Positions 19,335 to 30,172 of a stretch of 62,291 bases of DNA are shown piece after piece. A program made the translations under genes and the position numbers. The notes under the pieces are model-generated. The model was not told the DNA's origin and did no database searches. It saw only the letters and a program-made list of their open reading frames with translations. Origin of the DNA: Astrothelium macrocarpum (lineage: Eukaryota > Ascomycota > Dothideomycetes > Trypetheliales > Trypetheliaceae); the NCBI GenBank assembly GCA_021030915.1, contig JAGEMR010000162.1, positions 1-62,291 of the forward strand, given 5' to 3'. Position 1 is the first letter of the stretch. Every line of letters starts with the position of its first letter.

Positions 19335-21056
19335 ATGCCAGATCTTGTATGATCGATCTTTGATCTCCTCGAAACGGGTCCCTGCCTTGACCCAGCTTCT
19401 CGTGTCGCCCCGTTCTGGTTGGCGGTAAAGACCACAGACTCCTCGACTACTATTTACGAGCCATTGACTTCTTGTGCGTCTGATAGTACTGAAGGCCTCA
19501 TGCGCAAGGCACTACGGCCTGACGGATTTGTCATGATATTGGAGATGACTGGGACACTGTATTGGGTCGACATGATCTTTGGTCTGTTCGAAGGTTGGTG
19601 GTTCTTTAACGATAGCCGCACACATGCAATCATCCACGAATCAAGATAGGGAAAAGACTTGCAGTCTGTTGGGTACGGTCACGTCGGTTGGACGGACGGT
19701 TCATGGCCAGAGAATAGGATCGGGAAGCTGTTCATTATAATAGCGTCAGACTCGACGTACGACCGACTACAAATTCGATCCAAGAGGCTATCAACTGACT
19801 ATGCAACACGGCAAGCCGTCGTTGATAGGTACGTCCGAGAAATGACCGACGGCTTCACAGTTGCCGTTGAGCATAGACCATCTCTCGATCGTCCCAAAAG
19901 CAATCTAAAGGGAAATTGTGTACTGGTTACTGACGCCACGGGCAGTCTGGATTCTCATCTTATTGCCAATATTGCTTCCCTAGAAGACGTCACGAGCGTT
20001 GTGTGTCTCAATCGGCGAAGCAAGCTCGATCCCATAGAGCGCTAAGAACATGCTCTACATAACAAAGGTCTCTTTCTCCCAGAGCAGATTGCTCGCAAAC
20101 TGTGCGTGTTCGAGACTGATCTGTCAAAGCATAGCCTCGGTATATCTGTTAATGAATACGAGAATCTCATCGGCAGTGTCACTTACATCGTGTACAACGC
20201 GTGGCTTATGAACGCCAAGTGGCTGGTCAAAACTTTCGAACCCCAGCTTCAGATTATGCGCAACATGCTCGACCTTGCAAGGGATGTCTCGAGTTCGCGA
20301 CTGCCGGGAACATAGGTTATATTCCAATTTATCTCATCCATCGCAACCATCGAGCACTGGCTGTTGTGGACAGGTGAGAAAACCGTTCCTGAAGAGTGCA
20401 GGACGATTGAACCCATCCTACCCACAGGTTACGACGATGCAAAATATGTTTGCGAGCTCATGTTCGATGACACGCTTCATAGATACCCAGACCGTTTCTG
20501 CGCGATAACCGTGCAGCCCGGGCAGATCGCCGGTTCGAGCACAGGCGGGTACTGGAATCCGTTGGAGCATCTCTCTTTTGTAGTGAAGTCGTCGCCGACG
20601 CTGAAAGCCTTTCCTACTGTTGACGGTCTTCTCTCCTGGACGCCTGTTGATGGTGTTGCCGGTTCGCTCATCGATCTCCTCATGCTTCCCATGCAAACTT
20701 CTCCGTATCCCGTCTACCACATCGACAACCCGATTCGCTAGCCTTGGAAGAAGATGATAGCTGTGCTCGCTAGTGCGCTAGACATCCTACCACAGGATAT
20801 TATACCGTCCCAAGAGTGGGTGCAACGTGTGAAAGAGCACTCTCGATTTGTAGAAGGTCCAGAAAGCGAGAACCCGGCAATTTTATTGAATGATTTCCTC
20901 GACGATAACTTTATCTTCATGTCGTGTGGAGGGCTCCTGCTCGATACAAAAAAATCTTAAAGCCACTCACGGACCTTGACAAAGGTATGCCCGGTCAGTG
21001 AGGGAGTGACCAGATTGTTTGTAAGGAGCTGGCAGGATATGGGGTTCTTGAATTAA
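19335..21056 (+). pseudogene. Non-reducing polyketide synthase 3' remnant: C-methyltransferase tail plus reductase (R) domain
   Basis: One frame runs from about 19335 to the stop at 21054-21056 without a frameshift. It holds the end of a C-methyltransferase domain (ALRPDGFVMILEM, YWVDMIFGLFEGWW, VGYGHVGWTDGS), then a thioester-reductase domain (VLVTDATGSLDSHL, SVVCLNRRSKLDPIER, HNAWLMNAKW-like, QFISSIATIEHW, AVTVQPGQIAGSS-like, DNFIFMSCGGLLLDTKK, SWQDMGFLN). This order matches non-reducing synthases with MT and R domains, such as methylorcinaldehyde-type enzymes. Internal stops are at 19647 (TGG to TAG), 20043, 20313, 20739 and 20958, plus a TGA at about 19350. Two glycines of the NADPH motif are Asp. 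All upstream domains (KS, AT, PT, ACP) are missing, because the regulator gene ends only 200 bp away. It is non-functional. Confidence 0.87.
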
Positions 21057-21538
21057 TGGCGGGTGGGTGCCCGACCCGTAGGCACTTAGCGTGCATAAGA
21101 TCAGCTTTTACGAATTCTGTTAACTCTAGTCTATTACTGAAGCCGAAAAGAGGTACACATCTCCGAGTGCGAAATGAGTGACTACAAGCTCTTCTCAATG
21201 TAGCCTGCCAAGCGAAATTTGGTGTTCATCGATAAAATATCTGTTCTCCCTTGTTAATTAGTCTAGACCCAATGCGGCTGCTAGCGCGGAGTGCTCATTC
21301 CACCTTACCCTCCCACCCTCCTGCCTCGTCCAGAAACAACCTTCACGAACATATACCATACGACAAAAAGCTAATTATCTCCTCAATAACCCGAATCGGT
21401 TACTCGGTATTTGGGATTCCCATCAATATCAATATATTGTGAACGTTATTTTGAGCGTGCATCTTAGTGCCCTTACGTCTCGATTCATATCTTTGCTTCC
21501 TTCTGTAAGACAATTAATAACACTATAACTTGATACCA
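21057..21538. other. Promoter region of the ULD gene
   Basis: This is 482 bp with no recognised gene. It leads into the ATG at 21539 with a typical A/C-rich leader. Confidence 0.4.
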
Positions 21539-23054
21539 ATGTCCTTCGGACTCGGCATAGGCGACTTCATAGCAGTCGCTGGCCTTGTTGAACGCATTGT
21601 GAAAGGAATCCATGACTACAGAGATGCGCCTACTCACTTCCAGACTTTAGCTGCGGAGCTTGATCTCTTGCAATCAGCCTTGCGCAATGTAATGCAGCTG
21701 GAACCTATCGAGATCCAAGACATGCTAAATATCAATCGTATCCGAGCTGTGGTGATATGTTGCCAACAGCCCTTGCAACACTTTCTAGACAAGATGCACC
21801 TAAGCAGCGCCAGCCTCGGATACGCTAAGTCTGCAAGCTCCTTCACGGCTGCTCGTGTGCGTGTACATTGGTCACTAGTGGGTCGAAAAGAAGTCGAAGA
21901 CCTGAGAAAGACTGTGCTATCTGGAGTGACGGCTGTCAACATGCTGCTTGGAGTGCACCAGTTGTATGTTTGATACTAAGCAGAATCCTGCCGTTCGTTG
22001 ATCGTACTTTTAGGACTTATCTTCAACGCATCTCTACTCATGGGATCGCGCCCATCGGTAACCAGCTACGCACTCTAAGCGATAACTCGGACACAATTTC
22101 GAGGCAAACCAAATCCATTCTTGGGGTCGTCTCAGCCACTCCGCGGATCATGGCGGATTTGCAGACATTGGTCTATACTAGCTCAGGCCACCAGATGACC
22201 CACCTTCGGCAGACGGATCAACGTCTCGAAACTATGACTGATGGCATTTCTCAGATGTCAATTAAGCAGAATCAAGCCGTTGCTCTTATACGGCACACAA
22301 GAAGCAGTGTTCTTGCTGCTGTTATGAGCCTCTTGCGCTCTGTACGCGATATCAGGCGACTAGTACAGATGTGCGTAATAGGATTTCTCTGGGACGTGAT
22401 CATGACTTACCAAACAGGCTTCTTGCTCACTCCAAGGCTGTTGTTGAGCAAGTAGAACGCAGCACGTGAGTCGAAGTATTGCACATCCATCAGCAGTTAT
22501 TCTGATCCACAGTCTTTCAGGAAAGCTCTCATGGACATTCATGCTCAAATGAAGCGGGTTATAAAAGCTATTGAGTCAATACCTCTCCATCTTACTTTAG
22601 ACATAGCCAGACTTGATGACGCTCTTGGTGAGAGTTGGGCATTACCCCTTCAAGCTTGCAGAGATTGGTCGGTACGTGGAATCTGGACTATTCGTGCGTT
22701 TTAACGCGTTGAGAGAGTCGCAAATACTTTAGGCGTATTGTCTGACAATTACAGTCATTCAATGAGATGCTACAAACTATCGTTTTTCCCAAGTCACGGC
22801 CGGGGGCAGTTCGCATCGCGTCTGGCCAATTCCTGATTTTTTCAGCGGGTAACGGAGAGGCCATACTACCAGTCAAATGGTCCTCGGCCCTTGTAGCGGG
22901 CGCTCATATCCAGCAAGCAATGGTAATCACTAGTACGGTTCGAGAATGGCAAGACAGGGACACGTACCGTTGTCCTTATCCCTCCTGCACTGGCGTGGTA
23001 AGTTGCTTGTCCAGTGCACCGACTCGGCATTTCTGGTATGTTTGCTGTCTTTAA
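21539..23054 (+). CDS. Fungal protein with C-terminal ubiquitin-like (ULD) domain
   Basis: The exons are 21539-21963, 22014-22370, 22418-22465, 22521-22671 and 22755-23054; intron lengths are 50, 47, 55 and 83 bp, giving 426 residues. The N-terminus (MSFGLGIGDFIAVAGL, then a helical region) is the type found at the start of many fungal STAND-related and ULD proteins. The C-terminal part has LDDALGESWALPLQACRDW, then RPGAVRIASGQFLIF and HIQQAMVIT, typical of this ubiquitin-like domain, followed by CPYPSCTG, one half of a possible zinc-binding end. The last exon may be spliced again at GTAAGT (about 23000), which would change the final residues. The function is unknown. Related proteins are numerous in filamentous fungi, and a signalling or scaffold role is only a guess. 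Confidence 0.75.
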
Positions 23055-23409
23055 GCCCCAGGATCCTGCCTTTCGATTCCAATATTGATCTGATGTCTGG
23101 GTTAGCTCCTTGTGTGGCAAATGGTCGAGACTTGTTATGGGATGGAGAATCGTTACTTCCCATTTTGATCATATTATCTAATTACGCCAGTCGTTAGCTT
23201 TATGAATTGTACATATCTCCCATAGATTTAGATAATTTTTAAATCAAATCTTTTGATCATTTTCGTAATAAATGATAATAACGATGATAATTCTATTTTT
23301 TTTATCATAAATAATTGATTTTTTTAATATTTTATTGGAATAATTTTATTTTATTAGAATTTTTAAAGGCCGTGCAACCTTCAACTAAGTTAACATTGTG
23401 TTCTTGCAG
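23055..23409. other. Gap with a small AT-rich, RIP-like patch
   Basis: Positions 23210-23365 are nearly pure A/T, unlike the flanks, and resemble the large AT blocks in miniature. The patch separates the ULD gene from a truncated TPR fragment and may mark an old insertion or duplication breakpoint. Confidence 0.5.
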
Positions 23410-24106
23410 ATGCGTCAAGTGGTGACACATGGTATATGCTCGGTCGGGCTTTTACACAACTGCATATGTTGAGACATCCTGTCTCGTCTACGTATCTTGC
23501 GCAAGCCTTTGAAGCCTATCAACAAGCGGTATACTGCTTATCTAATAGATACGATTATTGGAACGCTGTAGCAGTCATGTATTTTGACGTAAATCAGCTC
23601 AGAGATTGTTTGGACAGTCTTGCAAGAGCCATTCGTCTGAACTACGATGCTCCTCAAATGTGGTATAATTTAGCGGTCGTGGTGTGTACAATCTCCTCCC
23701 GTCACTCTAGATAGAGTACAAGCTGATAGCCCGAAAGTACGCACGCGCAAACCAAAAGCAAGACGCAATAACAGGTTTTGAGATGTATCTTGAGCGTGAC
23801 CGATCCGGTCTCCATTTCACAGCAGCAAATTTATTAGAAATGAAGAATTTAGGTCCCGAAGCCAACATTGGGGACTTCAACCATAAAATGATTCAATTCC
23901 CTTTAATTTTAGCTTATGAAATTTCCGAGACCATCAATTTGGGCTCAGAAATTGTTTTGAACCCAATTCAAGATGAATCTATCCATGATGTAGAAGAAAT
24001 TGGCGGTGGTGGAAAAGAATATAATAGAGATGGAGAAAAATGTGACAATGATGAAGAAGCATATAACAGCGATGAAGAAGAACATGACAGTGACAGCGCA
24101 TGCTGA
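23410..24106 (+). pseudogene. Fragment of an Ssn6/Cyc8-like TPR protein plus unknown acidic tail
   Basis: From an acceptor-like TTGCAG at 23409 the frame reads DTWYMLGRAFTQLHM, HPVSSTYLAQAFEAYQQAVY, YWNAVAVMYFDVNQLRDCLD and RAIRLNYDAPQMWYNLAV. These are tandem TPR units very like the middle of the general corepressor Ssn6/Cyc8. The frame stops at 23714, where an apparent intron would be only about 33 bp. A second frame (23715-24106) reads KYARANQKQDAITGFEMYLERD and ends in a run of Asp/Glu (NSDEEEHDSDS). The rest of the corepressor is absent, so this looks like a partial duplicate. The link between the two parts is uncertain. Confidence 0.55.
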
Positions 24107-26342
24107 GTTGTCACTACATCCGGTAGCAAAATAAGATGAGACCTAAATGAGACGAAACCGGAGCCTCGGTGTTCGACCGAAAGGTTGGCAAAACATGGTA
24201 CAATAGCTAGCTATCTAACTCAATCATATCACTTGGGGTGCTTTTTTCAGTGTGATTTTGGCATTTTGGCCTTGCCTCCTCACAAAAAAAATGTCTTTGG
24301 TAAGGCTTTGACACAAAATTTCTTGATTAAGTAGAGTGGATGAGATGATAGACATGTGCTCTAATGCCTTCTTCCAACGAACTAAGAAGCGCAGAGAAAA
24401 CTAGCCATCTTCCCTAAGCTTTGGGCTTGCACGATACCTCTGCCTTTCAGAGGATAAAAATTCTAGGTATACAGGGCTCAGACTTTCTTCCCATGCTTAT
24501 AGTATGTGACAACGTTCGTCTGGGCAGGTCTTACCATAGATTTTGCGAATGCATTATCCCGTTGGCCTCAGCGCTAATGCGTACCCTTGAGCCTCTTGCC
24601 CGCAGGCTTATGAATCGATTGTATAGAAAAAAGTTGAATGTACGTAATTATGAGCAAATTGTGAATTGTTTAAGACCAGGGCTGCTGGTAGCGAGGGACC
24701 TTGAGATGTCTACCGAGATATGGATTCTGGTACTAGCAAACTTAATCCTGGCCTTGGTGATACATGGAACCTTTTTGGACTGACTGATTAGACCCGCTTT
24801 GTCATAAGTTCTCTATGAATACATTATGATTTCAATACTGCACAATGATATGCATGAAGTGGATAAGTATTCATAAAAAGCCAATTCTTAAGACCTCTAC
24901 CTCTTACCCAGACTCCATTATCATTTGCAGCAACAAATCCTATCTGGGTGGGTACCAGCTTGAGTACGGGGCGCCACTACATGCAGACGCCGTAAGAATC
25001 AGTACGAATTCTGAATCAAGTTTGCGATTGGGTGTGCCGAATTGGACAATGAGATTCGAGACCAGATTTGGAGCATTCGGTCCCACAGGCTAGGAAAATC
25101 ATGTGCTTTTTCCAATAGCTTATAGCAGGCTTCAAATCAAGTGCTCAAGTCCATGTCATTGAATCCAAATGTGTTACATGCAAGAACAGGCAATAATGGG
25201 CTTTAGATTCAGAGCTTACATGTCAGAGTCTTATTGCTAAAGGATTTGCAACGTTCCAAAGGTTGAAGTTGTGAAGTGAACTCGTGAAGAAATTATTGAG
25301 GTCTAAGTCTTTCCGTGGAGGAAGAGATGGCTATGTACGTAATAAGCTAGTACTAAAGGGGTAATCGCTATCACAGAGCCTCAAAGCAGCTTCCTGCAAC
25401 ACCAAGCGGCGTGTAACTTGCATTTTCTAAGGCGAAGCTGGCCAAGGAATAGACGAGCTTAATACAAATCTGGCGATTCCAAAGCTCAGGGAGTGCCATT
25501 AGTATGTCATCAGATTTCAGCAAGTATGTGACGGAACGAACATTAGCGAAAACTGGGACCAAGTGGGAGATCGGAACGACTTCATCAGTGGATCAAGCTA
25601 TCAGAAAGCGAACTAATGAAACGATATGATTGATAACGGCAAATAGGAGATCTGGAATGAAATGAGAATCGCGACGCCAGTACGGCACGTTGCATGCCTC
25701 AAACAGAAGTGCCAGCGGTTAAGATTACGCCAAATTAAATCACGATACATTGACCCGAGAAACCTGCATGCGAAGATTTGAGCCTCAAACATTCTTAGAC
25801 AATCAAGCCTTCCCTGACGGACCTTATTAGATGCCCAGGTAACTACTGAATTTAGTGTGTAACTTTAATATCACCCTCGGAGATTAAACTCTACGTTTCA
25901 TGCGAGACATGTCGTCATCAAACTTCTAATTCAGCCGTAAATCGTGCTCGGCATTGATTTCACTGACTTTCAAGGTCTGCTTATTTTTGCAGTACTGCAC
26001 AAAAAAGGTAATTTGTCTCTTCGTCTTCGTCGAAGATGAGAAAAAAATATGTACAGTACAAAGGGTAAGAATTCACCCAGGCCGCCGTACAGAAAGCAGG
26101 CCTGAGCTACCAGGATGACGAATCGAAAGATGCAAGTGTGTGTAATAAGCTAAGTGATGCTACTCCTGCTCTCGGGGCGGGGAGATGAACTTGCTGCATT
26201 GCGGCAAGGATGATCAAGTTAGAAGAGAAAAAAGAAACCCAAATGGTCATTCCATTTCGCGACATGTCCTGCAAATGATCCTTCAAACCCCCCGCAATGC
26301 AATCAGAAGCGGCCGGTGTCCATCGAGAGCTCGAGCATCCAC
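24107..26342. other. Long gene-poor stretch
   Basis: About 2.2 kb has no recognisable gene on either strand. One 120-codon plus-strand frame at 24421-24783 has no ATG at its start and no family resemblance. The composition is slightly AT-rich but not RIP-like. It may hold decayed sequence linked to the TPR fragment. Confidence 0.45.
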
Positions 26343-27365
26343 TTAAGAGATGGATGGGAGACCAGTGGGCTTGGCGAGGTTGTCTGGGTAGCCAACGGAA
26401 GAAGCCCAAGCGATCATTGAAGGCTGGCTCGACTGCTGAGGAGAGAGCTCAGGGTTGACGTTGCCTGGAAATAAGTTAGTCACAGTGAATAATGGGTTTC
26501 CTTTTAGATTAAGCTTACCAGCAGGCCCGTAGTTGCAGACCTGGAAAACCGGGTCTTCCGATCCATCTGGATGGTCGTCGCTGTCACCACCAACGTATCC
26601 AGCGCTGCAGTCACCAATAGCACAGCCGATGGTCGTGCTCGCCTTCCAGATCATCTGGGTGAAGTGACCGTACTCGGGGCAGCTGAAACTACCGTCGGAC
26701 TCCACGGTGCAGCCGCGGTTGGCAGGCGACAACTGGCCGTAGTAGCTGTCGAGGAACATGGTCGTCTCAGAGTACCACATCTCGATGGCATCCTCGATGG
26801 TGCTACCAGAGGGTGAGGCGCCATAGTTTTGGCCGTAGTTGCCGCTACCGACAGTGGTGATGTGAGTCCAATTGCACATGTTGGCCACGGTCTGGGCTTC
26901 GGAGGCCAGTGTGTCGTCCCAGGTGACATCGGGCGTGCCGGTGTGGTTGCGGCGGTGGTCGTTGTGGCGGACAACGGCGGCGCTGGCGAGGGAGTTGGTG
27001 GGGACAGCGGCAGCGCTGGAAGAAGATGCTGGTGCAGAGGTGACTGGTGGAGCTGCTACAGAGGAGGAGCTGCTGGATGCAACGGCAACCGGAGTAGACG
27101 TTGGGCTAGATGGAGGGGGTGCCGCAACTGAAGTGGAACTTGGTGTGGAAGACGAGGACCAGGACCAGTGCCATTTGTATTCGGGTGAGGAAGCAGGAGT
27201 TGTAGCTGGAGTTGCAGCCGCGGGCTCTGAGCCCCAAACAGTGGTGTAAACAACATCGACAGTGGTGTCAACGTCGGTGACGGTAACTTCATCCTCGCGC
27301 TTCAAGATTGGGCTGGCAAGAACTCCAGCAGCAAAGGCCGCTGTGAAGGCCAGAGTAGCACGCAT
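26343..27365 (-). CDS. Secreted CAP/PR-1 (SCP-like) protein
   Basis: The exons are 27365-26519 and 26464-26343. The 54-bp intron (GTAAGC..TTCCAG, with a CTAAC branch site) is a multiple of three, so the frame stays open through it; splicing restores CNYGPAGNVNPEL, the conserved end of the CAP domain. The product is 322 residues. A signal peptide (about residues 1-17, ending GVLA/SP) and a KRE-type processing site are followed by a Ser/Thr/Pro-rich linker to about residue 125. The CAP domain has HNDHR, NWTHITTVGSGNYGQN, GHFTQMIWKASTTIGC and VCNYGPAGN. Fungal CAP proteins bind sterols or lipids and are secreted or wall-associated, and some act in host interaction. It looks intact. Confidence 0.9.
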   Translation of the reverse strand: MRATLAFTAAFAAGVLASPILKREDEVTVTDVDTTVDVVYTTVWGSEPAAATPATTPASSPEYKWHWSWSSSSTPSSTSVAAPPPSSPTSTPVAVASSSSSSVAAPPVTSAPASSSSAAAVPTNSLASAAVVRHNDHRRNHTGTPDVTWDDTLASEAQTVANMCNWTHITTVGSGNYGQNYGASPSGSTIEDAIEMWYSETTMFLDSYYGQLSPANRGCTVESDGSFSCPEYGHFTQMIWKASTTIGCAIGDCSAGYVGGDSDDHPDGSEDPVFQVCNYGPAGKLNLKGNPLFTVTNLFPGNVNPELSPQQSSQPSMIAWASSVGYPDNLAKPTGLPSIS

Positions 27366-30172
27366 TTTGAATTTGGTTGAAGGGCTTGTCTTGTGAATGA
27401 AGCTGGACTGTCTCGTAATTGTCTGGGATCTCAGATCACCGGGTAGGAGTAAACAGGGAGCAATCGGATTTGTTTGGATGTCTCTTCACCACTAGGGAGT
27501 AGGCTTTCTGAGAGAATGTACGTAGGCCGAAGCGCTACAGAAAAAAAAAGAATGGATAAGGTGAGGTGGTAAGGGAGTGTAAAGCTGCACAAGGCAAGCA
27601 GGTGAAGTGAAGTATGGCACAGAAAAGAAGGCTCGGATGCTTCAGCAAACAAGAAGGAGAGAGAGAGCGACAGGAGGCAGGGAGTAGAGCATGGGCAAAT
27701 ATAAACGAAGATCGACGGCGGTGTTTAGTGAATGACACGGCCCAATTGCGGGGCAGCCATTGATTGGCTTGCTGCGGAGCATATCCCTGTATGAAACAAA
27801 CCAGCCGAGCCCTTTCGTATCCTTCATCTCACCAACTTTAATCACTCGAAATTTCTTCACTGATCCTTTGCTCTTTCTCCCCATTCTTATTCGAAACGTC
27901 ACTAGGCCCATCTAGATCTTCCTTTGCCATCCCCATCGAATCTTAAATCAACCACCCAGAAATCCCTACTGATTACCTTACTGATCTGATCAGGCCTGGC
28001 AAAGGCCGGTGGTAACACAGACACCGACACTCGATTCGTTGTTCCACGTCACCGGACCTTTCTGCACGTAGCTTCAGGCTATCCTGTCTCAAAGGTTTCG
28101 TGAGCGGATGACAATCCAAAGCCACCCGTCATCTTTGGCCTTCAGCGCAGGTCCTACCCCCTAGGCGGCACGGCGGGAACGATGCAGGAACCAAGCGAAG
28201 CCGCTGACCAGTAATTTCTCCGGATCGCCAGGAACACATCACGCATCGCCACGCCGTCGGCTCCACTCCGAACCTGCCTGGTCCAGTCCCTTTTTATTTT
28301 CTTCCATCAGCCCTCATTACTCGGTAACCCATGTGTTCATGCATGTCCTGTTGTTGGAATCTTGCCCAGCTGCCTTCGCATGAGCCCTCTTCCCCTTTTT
28401 CGCTTAGGCCACGACCTGAGTGGACGAGAGTCGAGCATGCATCCCGACGTAATTGGCTTGCGCTGATGCTGCTGATCCGCATTTACCTTGATGAGCAGGT
28501 AATCTTACACAAATTACCCTCGTCCGGAATAGTCCGATCATCCACTCATGACATGGAGGACATATTAACTTCGCCGTTGCTACTAGGTTCTTGCCATGTT
28601 GTGTGCAAACGAGACTGCCGGCAACGTTCATCATGAATTTCCCAGTGTCGTGATGTTGGACTCATCTCTCTTTTGAGCTCTTGTCAACGGCAGCCGGCAC
28701 TCCTTACGACCGATGAGATTGATTTCCAGTCGCGCTCTGATTTCTATCTCGCGAGCTTACGACACCAGTAATCAAGGTTCTTTGTCTTGTGCGAAGTGAT
28801 TTGCTACTTTCACTCAGTCGCCAACATATTGACATCCGTTGTGTCACCTCATGTTACGCAGCACTCCTGCACTAATTACTCAGGCCTTCCGTAGCCGATG
28901 GACCGTTGTGTAAGCCCTTCCATGTCAAGCTCGCAAGCTTGCTGTAGTGCTTGGTCAGACACTAAAAGGAGGAGCCACTGAATGGTTGCCTTACACAGCA
29001 TGTTCACCCAGAGAGGGATGCAGCTGCGAATCATTCGTGTAGGATGGATAGTCATAACTTGTTTTCTACTCCGTCCAGCAGCTCGGCCGATTCGGATTTC
29101 CTTCAGAAGCTAAGACATGGCCTTGAATTCTGAAACAATATCTCCATATTCCAATCTGAGCTCCTTCGTGGCAATTCCCATGTTGGTACATTATACATCT
29201 AGCCGCGTTTCCCCAGCTTACCCCATTGTACGGCTACTCCTTCAAGACTATGTAACATGTCATCAAGAAATACTATCTGAATCATCACCCCGGATTTTGT
29301 CATCCCTGGTAGTAACGGTGGATAGACTTCGCACAGCCATGTTCATATCGTCGCCATCTCCGCAGCTCCCTTTCTAACCTTCAAACGCACATCATCTAGG
29401 CGTCTTCGCCGCGGGGAAACACTTTTAAAATATACCTGGATGAGGTAGCCACTCGTCGGATGAACCGAACATGGTGGCAATGTCACCGTATCGGGGGAAT
29501 CACGCGATGAAGGTTACGATGAGCTCTATCATGACAAATAGCGTTCTGGTCTGGTCTGTTCCAGTGGCAGGCTTGTAGAAAAACATTTGGAACCAAGAAT
29601 TGAATGGGAAAATGCATTTACAACAAGATGAATGCGCCTGGTGCTGGTTTGTGCTATTTAAACATGGGGTGGGCTACTGAGGGATTTGAGAAGCGTTCAT
29701 CAGGTACGCTGTCATTGTGAACGCTGTCATCTGCGATTGCGAGAGACATAATCCATCGCACATCTCGTAAGGAGAACCCATACATATTTAAGCAACTAAA
29801 GACCGCGAACAGCCCACTAAGAAATAAATCTCAAGATTTTATCGGTATTATTGAAGGCTCGTCTACGAAAGGTGTAGTAAATTATACATCTCGCAGTCTG
29901 AAGTGATATTTCTTGTTCCAACGGCTGGTGCTGTTCGCCATTCATGCTCCCTCCAAGACGGTACTTGTATGGCGATACAGGCTCTTTCGAAATACTTGAT
30001 GTCAAAGTGTCCAGCTCTTTGCTGTACCAAAACTCTGCATCTGCTGTGCACATGACTAATATCAATGATATCTACTCTTTTACCTTTCCTATGCTCTATA
30101 CACCCAACACCAAAACTCGCAACGCCATGATCCCCGCCTCTCACCATCACCATCTCCTTCCGTCCCATCCTC
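27366..30172. other. 2.8-kb intergenic region, no gene recognised
   Basis: The first 350 bp upstream of the CAP gene is rich in purine/pyrimidine tracts, as in many fungal promoters. The rest has only short, irregular open frames. I found no tRNA, conserved ORF or repeat by eye. Confidence 0.45.

Noticed and set aside
24421..24783. 120-codon plus-strand frame
   Set aside because: No ATG at its start, no recognisable motif, in a gene-poor stretch.
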